Shown here in pieces: positions 26,663-36,074 of a stretch of DNA of 64,000 nt; position 1 is the first letter of the stretch, and each line of letters starts with the position of its first letter. Source of the DNA: QANA01 sp963665505 (lineage in GTDB: Bacteria; Bacillota; Clostridia; Christensenellales; Christensenellaceae); contig OY762275.1 of the NCBI GenBank assembly GCA_963665505.1, positions 1,674,001 through 1,738,000 on the forward strand, written 5' to 3'. Below the pieces are notes generated by a model. That model was not told the DNA's origin. It was given only the letters and a program-made list of their open reading frames with translations, and made no database searches. The translations under genes and the position numbers were made by a program.

Positions 26663-27988
26663 TTATGGCCTTCCCGTGCCTGCAAAGGCGTTGTGGATGG
26701 CGATGATCGCCTTTTCAAAATCCTTATTGGCAACGCCGACGATGATATTCATTTCACTGGAACCCTGGTCTATCATACGTATGTTCACCCCTGCGTTTGC
26801 CAATGCGGTAAAAAGTGTGGCCGCGCAGCCGATCGTCTGGATCATATGGCGGCCTACCGTTGCGATCAATGCAATGTCGCGGACAACTTCCACGCTGTCC
26901 GGCTCACACATTCTATGGATATCATCCACAATATCTTTAATATTGTCCTTGATTTTGGCATCTTCCAGCACCACGCATAGGCTGTCGATACTGGAAGGCA
27001 TATGCTCAAACGGAACGCTGTATTTTTCGACACACGCCAACACACGCCGCCCAAACCCAAGCTCGGCGTTCATCCCGTTTTTCTCAATGGAAATGATCGT
27101 GAAGTTTTTCCGGCCGGCTATGCCGGTAACGGTGGAGCCATTATTCGCCTCGACCGTCGGCAATATCATTGTGCCCGGATTATCCGGTTCGTTCGTATTG
27201 CGGACATTGATCGGGATCGCGGATTTGTAAACCGGGAAAATAGAGTCCTCATGCAGGACGGAAGCGCCCATATAACTCAATTCGCGCAATTCTTTGTACG
27301 TGACCAAATCTACCTTCTTGGCATTTCTCACAATCCGCGGGTCCGCCATGAAAAAGCCGGAAACGTCCGTCCAGTTTTCATAAAGATCAGCGCGCGCCGC
27401 CGCCGCCACAATCGCGCCCGTTATATCGGAACCACCCCGCGAAAATGTTTTGATGCTGCCGTCCGGCATGCTGCCGTAAAACCCGGGGATAACGGCATGC
27501 GAAACCTTTTTCAGCCGTTCTCCCAAGACTTTTTCCGTATTGGCCTCGTCATATTTCCCGCGTTTGTCAAAGAGAATGACATCCGCCGCATCAATGAATT
27601 CATAGCCCAGCACGTCCGCCATAATAAGACCGTTCAGATATTCTCCGCGGCTGGCCGCATAATCGGCGCCGGCGCCGGCCAATATGTTGGAACGTATCTC
27701 CTTCAGGTATTCTTCTATGCGCAGCTGCAGCCCGCAGCCGTTACAAATACCTACATACCGATCGTATATTTTTTGATAAATCTCCGTATAATCCTGCTTG
27801 CCCTGCACGGCATCCTGCAGCGCATATAACAGATCCGTGATTTTTTCCGTATAAAATTTGGATTTCCCCGGTGCCGAAGGCACAATATATCTTCTTGCGG
27901 GGTCGGCTTCCACAATTTTTTTCACTTTTAAAACCTGGCAGGAACCCGCAAGTGAACTTCCGCCAAATTTCGCAACAGTCAACGACAT
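26663..27988 (-). CDS. lysC: Aspartate kinase
   Basis: A 441-residue aspartokinase. KFGGSSLAG (7-15) opens the kinase domain; FSRGGSDITGAIVAAAARADLYENWTDVSGF (about 180-210) is the conserved core. Two ACT domains fill the end (FTIISIEKNGMN; VVRDIALIATVGRHMIQTIGCAATLFTALANAGVNIRMIDQGSSEMNIIVGV), so feedback control by lysine or threonine is likely. It makes aspartyl phosphate for the Lys/Thr/Met pathways. AAGGAG lies 6 bases before the ATG. No lysine riboswitch is visible upstream; only 42 bases separate it from the DUF1015 gene. Confidence 0.95.
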   Translation of the reverse strand: MSLTVAKFGGSSLAGSCQVLKVKKIVEADPARRYIVPSAPGKSKFYTEKITDLLYALQDAVQGKQDYTEIYQKIYDRYVGICNGCGLQLRIEEYLKEIRSNILAGAGADYAASRGEYLNGLIMADVLGYEFIDAADVILFDKRGKYDEANTEKVLGERLKKVSHAVIPGFYGSMPDGSIKTFSRGGSDITGAIVAAAARADLYENWTDVSGFFMADPRIVRNAKKVDLVTYKELRELSYMGASVLHEDSIFPVYKSAIPINVRNTNEPDNPGTMILPTVEANNGSTVTGIAGRKNFTIISIEKNGMNAELGFGRRVLACVEKYSVPFEHMPSSIDSLCVVLEDAKIKDNIKDIVDDIHRMCEPDSVEVVRDIALIATVGRHMIQTIGCAATLFTALANAGVNIRMIDQGSSEMNIIVGVANKDFEKAIIAIHNAFAGTGRP

Positions 27989-28030
27989 CCTAAACTCCTT
28001 CTATTCGAACAAAACAAACTTTTTAAAGCG

Positions 28031-29491
28031 TTACAGCGAAGGGCCTTCTTTTTTATCCGCTTCTTCTTTATCCGCTTCCTCTGATTCAATCCGCAAGTCC
28101 TGTAAAGGCTGCGGAGTTCGAGCAGAAGTGTTGTCGGCCACGATCATGGGCGGTTCCTGTACGTCCGCGCTTAAAGGCTCCGGTTCTTCCATAATTTCTT
28201 CTTTTGCTAGAAGCCTGCATTCGATATAGTAACGTTTCTCATTCGATTCTCCTAAGGAGAAACATTTTTTCGGGAAAACACCGTATTCCGATAATTCAGA
28301 GAAAAAGGTTTCTTTCTGTAAACCAGGCATAGAAAAACCCAGTGTGTCGTAATTATGTGTGATCCGTTCAAATTCCTCATTCCCGTGGATATAGTCCAGC
28401 ATGCAGACGGGATATTCCTTTACAAAACTTTCCAGCACAGGCTGCAACTGCTCCACCAACATGGCCGACGTGGGCGAGTTGATTTCGATCCGCCCCGAGC
28501 TTTCTTTACTCGTGAAGAATACGACTTGCGGCGCATCCGTCATCTGCGTAGAAGGTTTTCTGCGCGAAAACACCAAACGGGCATCCGCGCTCATTGAATT
28601 CAACCGGTCTACGACGTACTGTATGCACATAGAGGGGTTCATCCCTGAGATGACCCTGTGGATCGGCTTCAAAAACAGTGCCGGATCGTGCAGGTTGATC
28701 AGTTCGCAAAGCGCATACCGGAGCGGGCTGTCTTCCCTTTCTTCCGGGCTGAGCGAATGTTTGGCCTCTTCCCATACGGTTTTGGCCGTTTGCAGGGAAT
28801 GGTTCCCATCTCCCACACAGAAACGCATACCGTCGGATACTTTCAGGAGGGAAAGCTGGCGCACAGCCTCCGCTTCCGCATCTTTATCATCCACAAGATA
28901 CCCGGCCACTCTGCCGCCTTGCAGCATAAGGTCGAAATCGTACAGTTTTGCAAACGTGTCGCGTTTGCGCCACAATGGGTCGATCACTTTGAAATGCGGG
29001 TCGTCCATCAGCAGCAGGATATGCGGCATTTCCAGTTCGGCCCCCATACGGATGTCGATGCGCGGAAGCACACGGTTCTGCAAAATTTCCTCACTGGCAC
29101 GTACGAGAGACTTTCTGGCAGGATTCTGGTCATACTCTTCCAGATCCACCATGACCATCAACCCTTTGCGTACTGCCCGGCCTATGGTACGCTCCACCAA
29201 TACAAATCCTTTAGGCAATAGGGTAAGGATTCCCTCGTCAATATAGGTACCCATAATACTTTTTGCCCGACGTATTCTTTCTTCCTTATCGGGAGAATCC
29301 AAATAGATTTCGGGCAACATGATATGTAAGGTAGAGGGATTTCCGCCAACGATTCTTTCCACTTCGTCCCAATACGCTCTGTTTGAGGTAAACTGATCAC
29401 AGGCGATCACCGCCCATTTACGCATATTTACTCTTTTGTCAGGCAGCATTATTTCCGGTATTTCTATTCCAATGCCTAATTTGTTATCCAT
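28031..29491 (-). CDS. DUF1015 family protein (SerK-like)
   Basis: About 486 residues from the ATG at 29491, which has AAGGTG upstream. WAVIACDQFTSNRAYWDEVERIVG, GLMVMVDLEEYD, FCVGDGNHSLQTAKTVWEE and VDRLNSMSADARLVF are family marks. DUF1015 includes the archaeal ADP-dependent serine kinase SerK, so a small-molecule kinase role is possible. The last 50 or so residues are an acidic, Pro/Glu-rich extension. It lies directly upstream of the aspartate kinase gene, fitting an amino-acid role, but that is inference. Confidence 0.85.
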   Translation of the reverse strand: MDNKLGIGIEIPEIMLPDKRVNMRKWAVIACDQFTSNRAYWDEVERIVGGNPSTLHIMLPEIYLDSPDKEERIRRAKSIMGTYIDEGILTLLPKGFVLVERTIGRAVRKGLMVMVDLEEYDQNPARKSLVRASEEILQNRVLPRIDIRMGAELEMPHILLLMDDPHFKVIDPLWRKRDTFAKLYDFDLMLQGGRVAGYLVDDKDAEAEAVRQLSLLKVSDGMRFCVGDGNHSLQTAKTVWEEAKHSLSPEEREDSPLRYALCELINLHDPALFLKPIHRVISGMNPSMCIQYVVDRLNSMSADARLVFSRRKPSTQMTDAPQVVFFTSKESSGRIEINSPTSAMLVEQLQPVLESFVKEYPVCMLDYIHGNEEFERITHNYDTLGFSMPGLQKETFFSELSEYGVFPKKCFSLGESNEKRYYIECRLLAKEEIMEEPEPLSADVQEPPMIVADNTSARTPQPLQDLRIESEEADKEEADKKEGPSL

Positions 29492-29506
29492 TCCACACCT
29501 TCCCAT

Positions 29507-29791
29507 GCGCGGTTCCCAAAGCTTCCCGTCGCACGTATCTCTTCTATATTAGATATTCTTACAATAAATCATGAATATGATTGCCGCATTATATAAATAA
29601 TAAATCGGTCAGCCCAATCCCGCTCGGCATGACCACGCCAGCTACACTATACCATATAAAAAGATTGTCTTCAACATTTTTTCTGTAGTTTCCAACGCGG
29701 CGACAGGACGAGCGGGCAGAGGTCTTTTGAAAGATCCCGTATCCCCTTTTTCCCTCCGCATCCCCTTCCTTCGCGTATTGCCGCTTCCCGG
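29507..29791. other. Intergenic region without a supported gene
   Basis: About 285 bases between DUF1015 and the leuS promoter. I see no credible ORF and no T-box elements (no AGAGA stem base, no GGGTGGNACCGCG). A weak minus-strand promoter for DUF1015 may be present, with a TATAAT-like box near 29594 and a TTGGGC 18 bases away. Confidence 0.4.
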
Positions 29792-29820
29792 TTGACAAAG
29801 ACTTTGCCTTACTATATTAT
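29792..29820 (+). promoter_or_regulatory. Promoter of leuS
   Basis: Consensus -35 TTGACA (29792-29797), 17-base spacer, -10 TATTAT (29815-29820), about 110 bases before leuS. The leader between shows no T-box. Confidence 0.75.
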
Positions 29821-29930
29821 TCTATTTGTATAAAAAGTGCAATTCTTTATTTCTTGCCGTATAAAACGTAAATTTGCCCGTTTGTTTTCCCTTCACAAAA
29901 GCAGACGGATAAAAGGAGTACGATAAAAAC

Positions 29931-32357
29931 ATGAATCTTCCTGAGATTGAGAAGAAATGGCAAAAAATATGGGCCGATACCGACCTTTATAAATTCCAAA
30001 AAAACAGTAAAAAGCCAAAAAAATACGTACTGGAAATGTTTTCTTATCCTTCGGGGGCAAAACTGCATACGGGACATTGGTATAATTACGGCTTGGCGGA
30101 TATTTACGCGCGTTATCTACGGATGTGCGGGTATAACGTGTTTCATCCGATGGGTTTTGACGCGTTTGGCCTTCCGGCCGAAAACTACGCGATCAGAACG
30201 GGGGTTCACCCAAAAGATTCCACACTTTCCAATATTGCAACGATGGAAAAACAGCTGCGTGCGATCGGCGCGTCTTTTGATTGGGAGTATGAAGTAAAGA
30301 CCTGCATGCCCGACTATTACAAATGGACGCAATGGTGTTTTCTGCAGTTATTCAAACATGGCCTGGCATATAAAAGTGCGGCGCCGGTGAACTGGTGCCC
30401 ACACTGCAATACCGTGCTGGCCAACGAACAGGTCATCGAAGGCGCCTGCGAACGCTGCCACACACCCGTCATACACAAACATTTGACGCAGTGGTTCTTC
30501 AAAATAACCGAGTATGCGGAAGAACTCCTGGAAGACCTTAAAAATATCGACTGGCCGGAAAAAACCAAACTCATGCAGACCAACTGGATAGGAAAATCCG
30601 TGGGCGGCGAAGTCATTTTCGAGATCGCGGGCGGCGGTGAGTTCTCCGTGTTCACGACCCGGGCGGACACGCTTTTTGGCTGCACCTATGTGGTCATCTC
30701 CCCGGAGCATCCATTGGTGGATTCTCTGGTCACGCCCGAAAATAAAGCCGCGGTAGACGCATACAAAGAATATGCGGCCCGTGGGACCGAAATTGAACGT
30801 CTCTCCACGACGCGGGAAAAAACGGGCGTATGCACCGGTTCTTATGCCGTTAATCCGATCAACGGGCGCAAGATCCCCATCTGGGTCGCGGACTATGTGC
30901 TGGCCAGTTATGGGACAGGCATCGTCATGGCCGTGCCCGCACACGATGAACGGGACTTTGCGTTCGCCACCAAACACGGCCTGCCCATCGAGCGCGTCAT
31001 CAAAAAGAAAGAGGAGTCCGAGGACGATTCTCTTCCCTATATGGGCTATGGCATATTGGTAAATAGCGGAGATTTTTCCGGATTGCCGGTAGAAGAAGGC
31101 AAAAAGGCCGTTCTGGAACACCTGAAGGCGCACGGCAAAGGCGATTTTAAAGTCAATTACCGCTTGCGGGATTGGCTTATTTCCCGGCAGCGTTATTGGG
31201 GCGCGCCTATCCCGATCATCAACTGCCCACATTGCGGCATCGTACCCGTACCCGAAGAAGACTTGCCTGTCAAGCTCCCTTATGACGTGGATTTTACGCC
31301 GGACGGCACATCGCCCCTGGCAAAACATGCGGGGTTCATGCATGTCAAGTGCCCCCAGTGCGGCGAAGACGCCTTGCGCGACCCCGATACGATGGATACG
31401 TTCGTATGTTCGTCCTGGTACTTCTTGCGGTATCCGGACAACAAGAACGATAAAATGGCATGGGACCCCGCTATCATCAATAAAATGCTGCCCGTAGACA
31501 AGTACATAGGCGGCGCGGAACATGCATGCCTGCATCTTCTCTACTCCCGCTTCTTTACCAAGGCATTCCGGGATATGGGGTATCTTCGTTTCGACGAACC
31601 CTTCCTTTCGCTCGTGCACCAGGGCACCATACTCGGGCCCGACGGCGAAAAGATGAGCAAATCGCGCGGGAACGTCATTTCCCCGGACGAATATGTGAGC
31701 AAATTAGGTGCGGATGTGCTCCGGATGTATCTTGGCTTTGGTTTCTCCTATATCGAGGGCGGCCCCTGGAACGATAGCGGCATAAAAGCTATTTCCAAAT
31801 ATCTGGACCGCGTCGAACGCCTGATCCGCCGCGTACTGGATGCGCCGGAAAGCGTGCAGGAGAATGGACAGGAAAAAGAAGTGCGGTATATCCTGCACAA
31901 TACCATCAAATCCGTCCGGCAGGATATTGAGAACTTCTCCTTCAATACGGCGATCGCCCGCATGATGGAACTTACAAATGCGCTGTATCGGTATACCACC
32001 GATTCTTTCAACCGTCCCTTCGCAATGGACATTCTGAACAAATTCATGCGGCTGATGGCGCCGTTCGCGCCGCATTTCGCCGAAGAGGCCTGGCAGCAAA
32101 TGGGCGAGCCATACAGCATATTCAATTCGCATTTCCCGACTTACGACGAGGAACTGCTGGTAAAAGATGAGATCACCTATCCGTTGCAGGTCAACGGGAA
32201 AGTGAAAGCCCGTTTCAAAATGCCGGCAGACGCATCCAAACAGGAAATCGAAGCCTATGTCAAGAAACAGTATGCTTCGTATTTTGAAAATGGGCAGTCT
32301 GTCAAATGTATCATAGTCCCGGCCAGGATCGTCAACCTTGTCGTAAAGTCCAATTGA
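29931..32357 (+). CDS. leuS: Leucyl-tRNA synthetase
   Basis: An 808-residue class I synthetase that charges tRNA-Leu. The HIGH-type motif is in PSGAKLHTGHWYNYGLADIYARY (about residue 40-62), with the zinc-like CPHCNTVLANEQVIEGACERC (about 157), an editing domain (GCTYVVISPEHPL; YGTGIVMAVPAHDERDF), CSSWYFLRYPD and the KMSKS loop DGEKMSKSRGNV (about 570). Length is normal for the bacterial enzyme. AAGGAG lies about 12 bases before the ATG. Confidence 0.98.
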   Translation: MNLPEIEKKWQKIWADTDLYKFQKNSKKPKKYVLEMFSYPSGAKLHTGHWYNYGLADIYARYLRMCGYNVFHPMGFDAFGLPAENYAIRTGVHPKDSTLSNIATMEKQLRAIGASFDWEYEVKTCMPDYYKWTQWCFLQLFKHGLAYKSAAPVNWCPHCNTVLANEQVIEGACERCHTPVIHKHLTQWFFKITEYAEELLEDLKNIDWPEKTKLMQTNWIGKSVGGEVIFEIAGGGEFSVFTTRADTLFGCTYVVISPEHPLVDSLVTPENKAAVDAYKEYAARGTEIERLSTTREKTGVCTGSYAVNPINGRKIPIWVADYVLASYGTGIVMAVPAHDERDFAFATKHGLPIERVIKKKEESEDDSLPYMGYGILVNSGDFSGLPVEEGKKAVLEHLKAHGKGDFKVNYRLRDWLISRQRYWGAPIPIINCPHCGIVPVPEEDLPVKLPYDVDFTPDGTSPLAKHAGFMHVKCPQCGEDALRDPDTMDTFVCSSWYFLRYPDNKNDKMAWDPAIINKMLPVDKYIGGAEHACLHLLYSRFFTKAFRDMGYLRFDEPFLSLVHQGTILGPDGEKMSKSRGNVISPDEYVSKLGADVLRMYLGFGFSYIEGGPWNDSGIKAISKYLDRVERLIRRVLDAPESVQENGQEKEVRYILHNTIKSVRQDIENFSFNTAIARMMELTNALYRYTTDSFNRPFAMDILNKFMRLMAPFAPHFAEEAWQQMGEPYSIFNSHFPTYDEELLVKDEITYPLQVNGKVKARFKMPADASKQEIEAYVKKQYASYFENGQSVKCIIVPARIVNLVVKSN

Positions 32358-32391
32358 TTTCTGCAGGCTCCCTCCATATATCTATAAAAAG

Positions 32392-32433
32392 AAAAGCCGG
32401 CCGTGGCATGCATAAGACCACGGCCGGCTTTTT
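32392..32433. terminator. Bidirectional terminator between leuS and an AEC carrier gene
   Basis: Perfect 15-base arms AAAAGCCGGCCGTGG/CCACGGCCGGCTTTT with T-runs on both strands; it ends leuS and the converging AEC gene. Confidence 0.9.
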
Positions 32434-32461
32434 ATCCGCGGAAAGAACCGCATGTTTGATT

Positions 32462-33421
32462 TTACCCGAAAAGCGCTTGGGAGACCACGGAAAGAAGCGG
32501 GATGACAAGAAAACTGCACAAAGTCGTAAGCGCCATAGTTTTGGAGGCAAAATCGCTGTCGGATCCATAGGCGGCTGAGATAATGGCCGTACTCGACATA
32601 ACGGGCATCGCCGCTTGTGCGATAAAGACTCTGTTCATCTCAAACGGGGTCCCCAACAGTGTCACGATCCCAAAAGTGATCGCGGGCACAAAGAGAAAAC
32701 GTGCGAGCAATATGCCCCAGCTGTCTTTTTCGATGCGGAGGTTTTTCAGGCCGATTTTCTGCATCACTTGCCCGATAAAAATCAGCGAAAGCGGTGTGCA
32801 TAGATTTCCGAAATACTTCGCCGTTTTCATGAAAAACAAGGGCAGTTGCATATCCAGCATGACTAACAGCATGGAGAGGAGTAACGCGATCAGCCCGGGA
32901 GAAAGGATCTTTTTCAGGATACTCAGCAAAGATATCTTCGCGTGTTCTGCCGATCCGTCCTTATCCAGTTTGTCTTTCTGCATAAAATAAGCGCCCAGCG
33001 TCCAGAAGAGCAGCGTATGCCCCATATCGTACAGCAAAACGTACGGGGCCGCGGCATCGCCGAACAGAGCCAGATTGACCGGCAGCCCGATGAATATCGT
33101 GTTGGAGCACGCACACATGACAGCAAATACGCCCCGTCTGCCCTTTCGCACTTTCAGAAGCTTGGCCGCACTCGCAGCAAGGAAAAAAGAGAGCCCCACG
33201 ATCAGGAAAGGTACCAGCAGGCCTATCCCCGCGCTGCGCAGCATTTCTTGGCTAAAATTATTTAGCATATTATCAAACGCAGTTGCCGGCACTCCTACCC
33301 ACACGACCAGCTTCGAAATAAAATCCGCCACCTTTTGATTAATGTATCCTTTGGCGGAAAACCCATACCCAACCAGCATCATAATCAGCAAGGTCAAAAC
33401 GATCTGAAACGCATCCAACAT
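32462..33421 (-). CDS. AEC-family (auxin efflux carrier-type) transporter, copy 1
   Basis: About 319 residues from the ATG at 33421, with ten membrane segments in the 5+5 pattern of the bile/arsenite/riboflavin-auxin carrier superfamily. Family signs include VVWVGVPATAFDNML, FAVMCACSNTIFIGLPVNLALFG and LIFIGQVMQKIGLKNLR. Such carriers export or import organic acids such as malate or malonate; the substrate is not visible. A close paralogue follows upstream at 33476-34429, so this is a tandem duplication. Confidence 0.88.
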   Translation of the reverse strand: MLDAFQIVLTLLIMMLVGYGFSAKGYINQKVADFISKLVVWVGVPATAFDNMLNNFSQEMLRSAGIGLLVPFLIVGLSFFLAASAAKLLKVRKGRRGVFAVMCACSNTIFIGLPVNLALFGDAAAPYVLLYDMGHTLLFWTLGAYFMQKDKLDKDGSAEHAKISLLSILKKILSPGLIALLLSMLLVMLDMQLPLFFMKTAKYFGNLCTPLSLIFIGQVMQKIGLKNLRIEKDSWGILLARFLFVPAITFGIVTLLGTPFEMNRVFIAQAAMPVMSSTAIISAAYGSDSDFASKTMALTTLCSFLVIPLLSVVSQALFG

Positions 33422-33475
33422 TTTCTTTCGTAATCCTTTCAAAATAATTGCAAGGTCTCATACAACTCTCTATCT

Positions 33476-34429
33476 TTAAAAAACGTACTGTAATAACAGC
33501 ATCAACAACGGCAGCAGGGCAATATTCAAAAGTGTCGAAAGCGCCATGCCCTCCGCGGCAAAGGTGCTGTCCGACCCGTATGCTTTCGCAAGGATAGGTG
33601 CGTTCGCCATGATGGGCATGGCCGCCTGCGTGACCAACACCCGGCTCATCTCTGCGGGAGAACCGACCAGCTTTGTGATGAAAAACACCAATAAGGGCGC
33701 TACCAGCACTTTGCCCAGCAGCACGCCCAATGTATCTTTTTGAAAACGGAGATTTTTCAGGCCGATCCGCTGGATCATGTGCCCGATAAAAATAAGCGCA
33801 AGCGGTGTACATACGCTGCCCAGATATTTGAAGGTTTTTGTCATAAATAACGGCAATTTTACATCCAGCATGATAAGAATGAGAGAAAGCACAAAACTCA
33901 CCAACCCGGGGGAAAAGATCTTTTTCAGCGTACCGACGGAGAATATCTTGGTATGCGATACGCCCGATAGGGCTTCGCTGTCCCGCTGCATGATGTAAAT
34001 GCCCAGCGTCCAAGCCACAAACGTATTGCTCATGTAATAAAACAACGCATAGGGCGTGGCCTCTTCCCCGAACAAGGCCTGGCAAACCGGAAGACCGATG
34101 AAGATCGTGTTGGAGAGCGAAAACATCAGGCAAAATATGCCCCGCCTGCCTCGTTTGACTTTTAACAGGCGGCTGACCAAAAATCCCACGGCAAAGGAGA
34201 GAAGCATGCCCAGGAAAGGCACCAGGATCCCGATGCCCGCGCTTTTGATCATTCCCCTATCAAAATACGAGAGCATATTGCTCAAAGCCGCAGATGGTAC
34301 ACCGATCCATAAAACCAGACGCGAAAGAAAAGTAGCGACATCCTCATTGAGCCGTTTCTTTTTGGAGAAGAAATAGCCGACGGACATCATGATCAGAAGT
34401 GCAAGAACAATCTGCGCGGCGTTTAACAT
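33476..34429 (-). CDS. AEC-family transporter, copy 2
   Basis: A 317-residue paralogue of the neighbouring carrier, alike along its whole length (FCLMFSLSNTIFIGLPVCQALFG; LIFIGHMIQRIGLKNLRFQKD). Transcription probably starts at an extended -10 (TGGTATACT) near 34485-34493. The two copies are separated by 54 bases and likely form an operon. Confidence 0.88.
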   Translation of the reverse strand: MLNAAQIVLALLIMMSVGYFFSKKKRLNEDVATFLSRLVLWIGVPSAALSNMLSYFDRGMIKSAGIGILVPFLGMLLSFAVGFLVSRLLKVKRGRRGIFCLMFSLSNTIFIGLPVCQALFGEEATPYALFYYMSNTFVAWTLGIYIMQRDSEALSGVSHTKIFSVGTLKKIFSPGLVSFVLSLILIMLDVKLPLFMTKTFKYLGSVCTPLALIFIGHMIQRIGLKNLRFQKDTLGVLLGKVLVAPLLVFFITKLVGSPAEMSRVLVTQAAMPIMANAPILAKAYGSDSTFAAEGMALSTLLNIALLPLLMLLLQYVF

Positions 34430-34606
34430 TATTTCCCCTTAAAGTGAAAAAATCCCGGGTCAAAATTTCCCCTATTAAAAAAAAGTATACCATGAGAAAA
34501 ATAAATTTAAAAACATTTTTTCAAAATCCGATGGGAAAAATTTTGTATCATAAAAAAAAACTCGCTGCGCATCATAATACTAAGATCATGCAGGAGAGGA
34601 ATACGT

Positions 34607-34804
34607 ATGCGCAATCAAGTAATCAAATGCCTTATCGAAACTTGTGTATATAATTCGCCGGATCATTACTGCACGTTGAATTGTATTATGGTCGCTCCCT
34701 GCGCCCCTAAAGACAGCGACAGCGTGATGTACCGCAGCGACAGCATGTGTTCAAATTTCAAAAAGAAAGAAGGAATTTATTTTGATCGACAAAATCTATT
34801 GTGA
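34607..34804 (+). CDS. Small DUF1540-type cysteine-rich protein
   Basis: A 65-residue protein with one cysteine module: Cys8, Cys13, Cys22, Cys26 (KCLIETCVYNSPDHYCTLNC), then Cys32 and a late MCSNF. The CVYN and terminal C-S-F patterns match DUF1540, a metal-binding-like family common in Clostridia. An AGGAG site precedes the ATG. The last codons overlap the start of the next gene, so they are coupled. Function unknown. Confidence 0.8.
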   Translation: MRNQVIKCLIETCVYNSPDHYCTLNCIMVAPCAPKDSDSVMYRSDSMCSNFKKKEGIYFDRQNLL

Positions 34805-35165
34805 ATCCACCGGCTGCGTACATAATAATGCCGGCACCTGCGAAAGCGGCGTGATCAACGTGAAAACACACGTGGACCATGCCTATAGCGCAGCTTATTG
34901 CGATTCATTCGCAACAAAAAATTCTTTACGGGATATCCTGAGCAAAAGCATGCCTTTTTCCGGCGATAACGCCGAAATGACGGCGCGCAACATGGGTCTG
35001 AGTGAAGTAAACACAAAAATGCCAAGCGACTATATCGGATGCGACGCGATGGGATGCATCCATAATGCAAGCGGCATGTGCTGTGCATACAGCGTGCATA
35101 TCGACAAACCGTTTTCAGATGGATCGTTGTCTTTTTGCAAGACCTATGAACAAAAGCCGGAATAA
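34782..35165 (+). CDS. Protein with two DUF1540 cysteine modules
   Basis: A 127-residue protein with two copies of the module: residues 7-43 (CESTGCVHNNAGTCESG...YCDSF) and about 86-122 (CDAMGCIHNASGMCCAY...FCKTY), joined by a polar linker. Each has C-x4-C-x-H-N-x4-C and a final Cys before a Phe/Tyr. The start is a TTG at 34782, preceded by AGAAGGAA. The regular Cys/His spacing suggests zinc or another metal; abundance in spore formers suggests a spore role. Both are inference. Confidence 0.8.
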   Translation: MIDKIYCESTGCVHNNAGTCESGVINVKTHVDHAYSAAYCDSFATKNSLRDILSKSMPFSGDNAEMTARNMGLSEVNTKMPSDYIGCDAMGCIHNASGMCCAYSVHIDKPFSDGSLSFCKTYEQKPE

Positions 35166-35180
35166 AAAATCCGGCTTTTG
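35151..35180. terminator. Bidirectional terminator
   Basis: CAAAAGCCGG/CCGGCTTTTG arms around an A-rich loop, overlapping the stop of the DUF1540 gene; it also follows the converging gene at 35193. Confidence 0.85.
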
Positions 35181-35192
35181 TCCATCCTCCCT

Positions 35193-36002
35193 TTAATCTT
35201 CTTTGAAATTCCGCATATAATATTGGAACGCGGCAAACGCGATGCCCGGTTCCTCCAGACTCATATCCCAGCGTTTTACCCATTCCAGCGAGTAATAGCC
35301 CTGATACCCGTTGCGCATCAACAGGGGGATCGCTTGTCTGATGGGCAGGTCTCCATACCCGATGATGCGGTACAGTATCTCGCCGTTATGCATGACGGAA
35401 TCTTTCAGATGCACATGGCGCAGCAAATGGCCGATATTCGCATACGTTTGTTCCAGCGGTTCGGAAAAAATCCGCCACGTATGGTTAATATCCCACAATA
35501 CGCCCACATTGGGTTTGTTTGTATGTTCGATCACGTTGCGTAACCGGGAACTATCGGCATAGACACCGTTTGTTTCCAGCAGAATATCGACTCCTTTTTC
35601 CGCCGCATAGGCGGCGATCTGGGCCGTATGGTCCGCTACTATGCCATCATCCACCGGCGTCGTCGGCCGTACCGTAATATCTCCCAACAAACGCACATAT
35701 TTCGCACCGATCAGCGCCGCGGTATCCACATACCGGGCCGCCATCTCAAAAGTCTCTTTCCAACGCCCGGGGAGGTTCACATAACAGGCGGAAGCCAAAA
35801 CAGGAATCTCCAGGCCGAGCTCTTTCAGCCTTTTTTTTGTTTCCTCGATGTTGTTCTTGGAAAATTCGCGGATATCCGGCGCATCCATCACATGCAGCAG
35901 CCCGCGGACTTCTATCCCGTCATACCCAAGATCCTTTGCAAGAGAAAGTACTTCCCGAAAGCTAAGCTTGGGGCATCCCAGTGTAGAAAAACAAATCTTC
36001 AT
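35193..36002 (-). CDS. Sugar phosphate isomerase/epimerase-like TIM-barrel protein
   Basis: A 269-residue xylose-isomerase-like TIM barrel (AP endonuclease 2 fold). LGYDGIEVRGL (about 26-36), ILLETNGVYADS (about 137) and GVLWDINHTWRIF (about 165) carry the expected metal ligands Glu, Asp and His, and YYSLEWVKRWD is near the end. Enzymes of this group isomerise or epimerise sugars or inositol derivatives; the substrate cannot be told. The ATG at 36002 follows an in-frame TTG. It is a single gene beside pepF. Confidence 0.85.
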   Translation of the reverse strand: MKICFSTLGCPKLSFREVLSLAKDLGYDGIEVRGLLHVMDAPDIREFSKNNIEETKKRLKELGLEIPVLASACYVNLPGRWKETFEMAARYVDTAALIGAKYVRLLGDITVRPTTPVDDGIVADHTAQIAAYAAEKGVDILLETNGVYADSSRLRNVIEHTNKPNVGVLWDINHTWRIFSEPLEQTYANIGHLLRHVHLKDSVMHNGEILYRIIGYGDLPIRQAIPLLMRNGYQGYYSLEWVKRWDMSLEEPGIAFAAFQYYMRNFKED

Positions 36003-36074
36003 CAATCGTGCACCCTTTTACCCTTCTTCAGCTTTTTTACTTCTTGGATCTTACTCCTCACAGTATCTATTCTC

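Noticed and set aside
29589..29798. 69-residue minus-strand ORF before leuS
   Set aside because: It has no ribosome site, no recognisable composition, and overlaps the leuS promoter on the other strand.
29821..29930. T-box leader before leuS (and likewise before argS and serS)
   Set aside because: No T-box sequence, specifier stem or antiterminator could be found; leaders are short.
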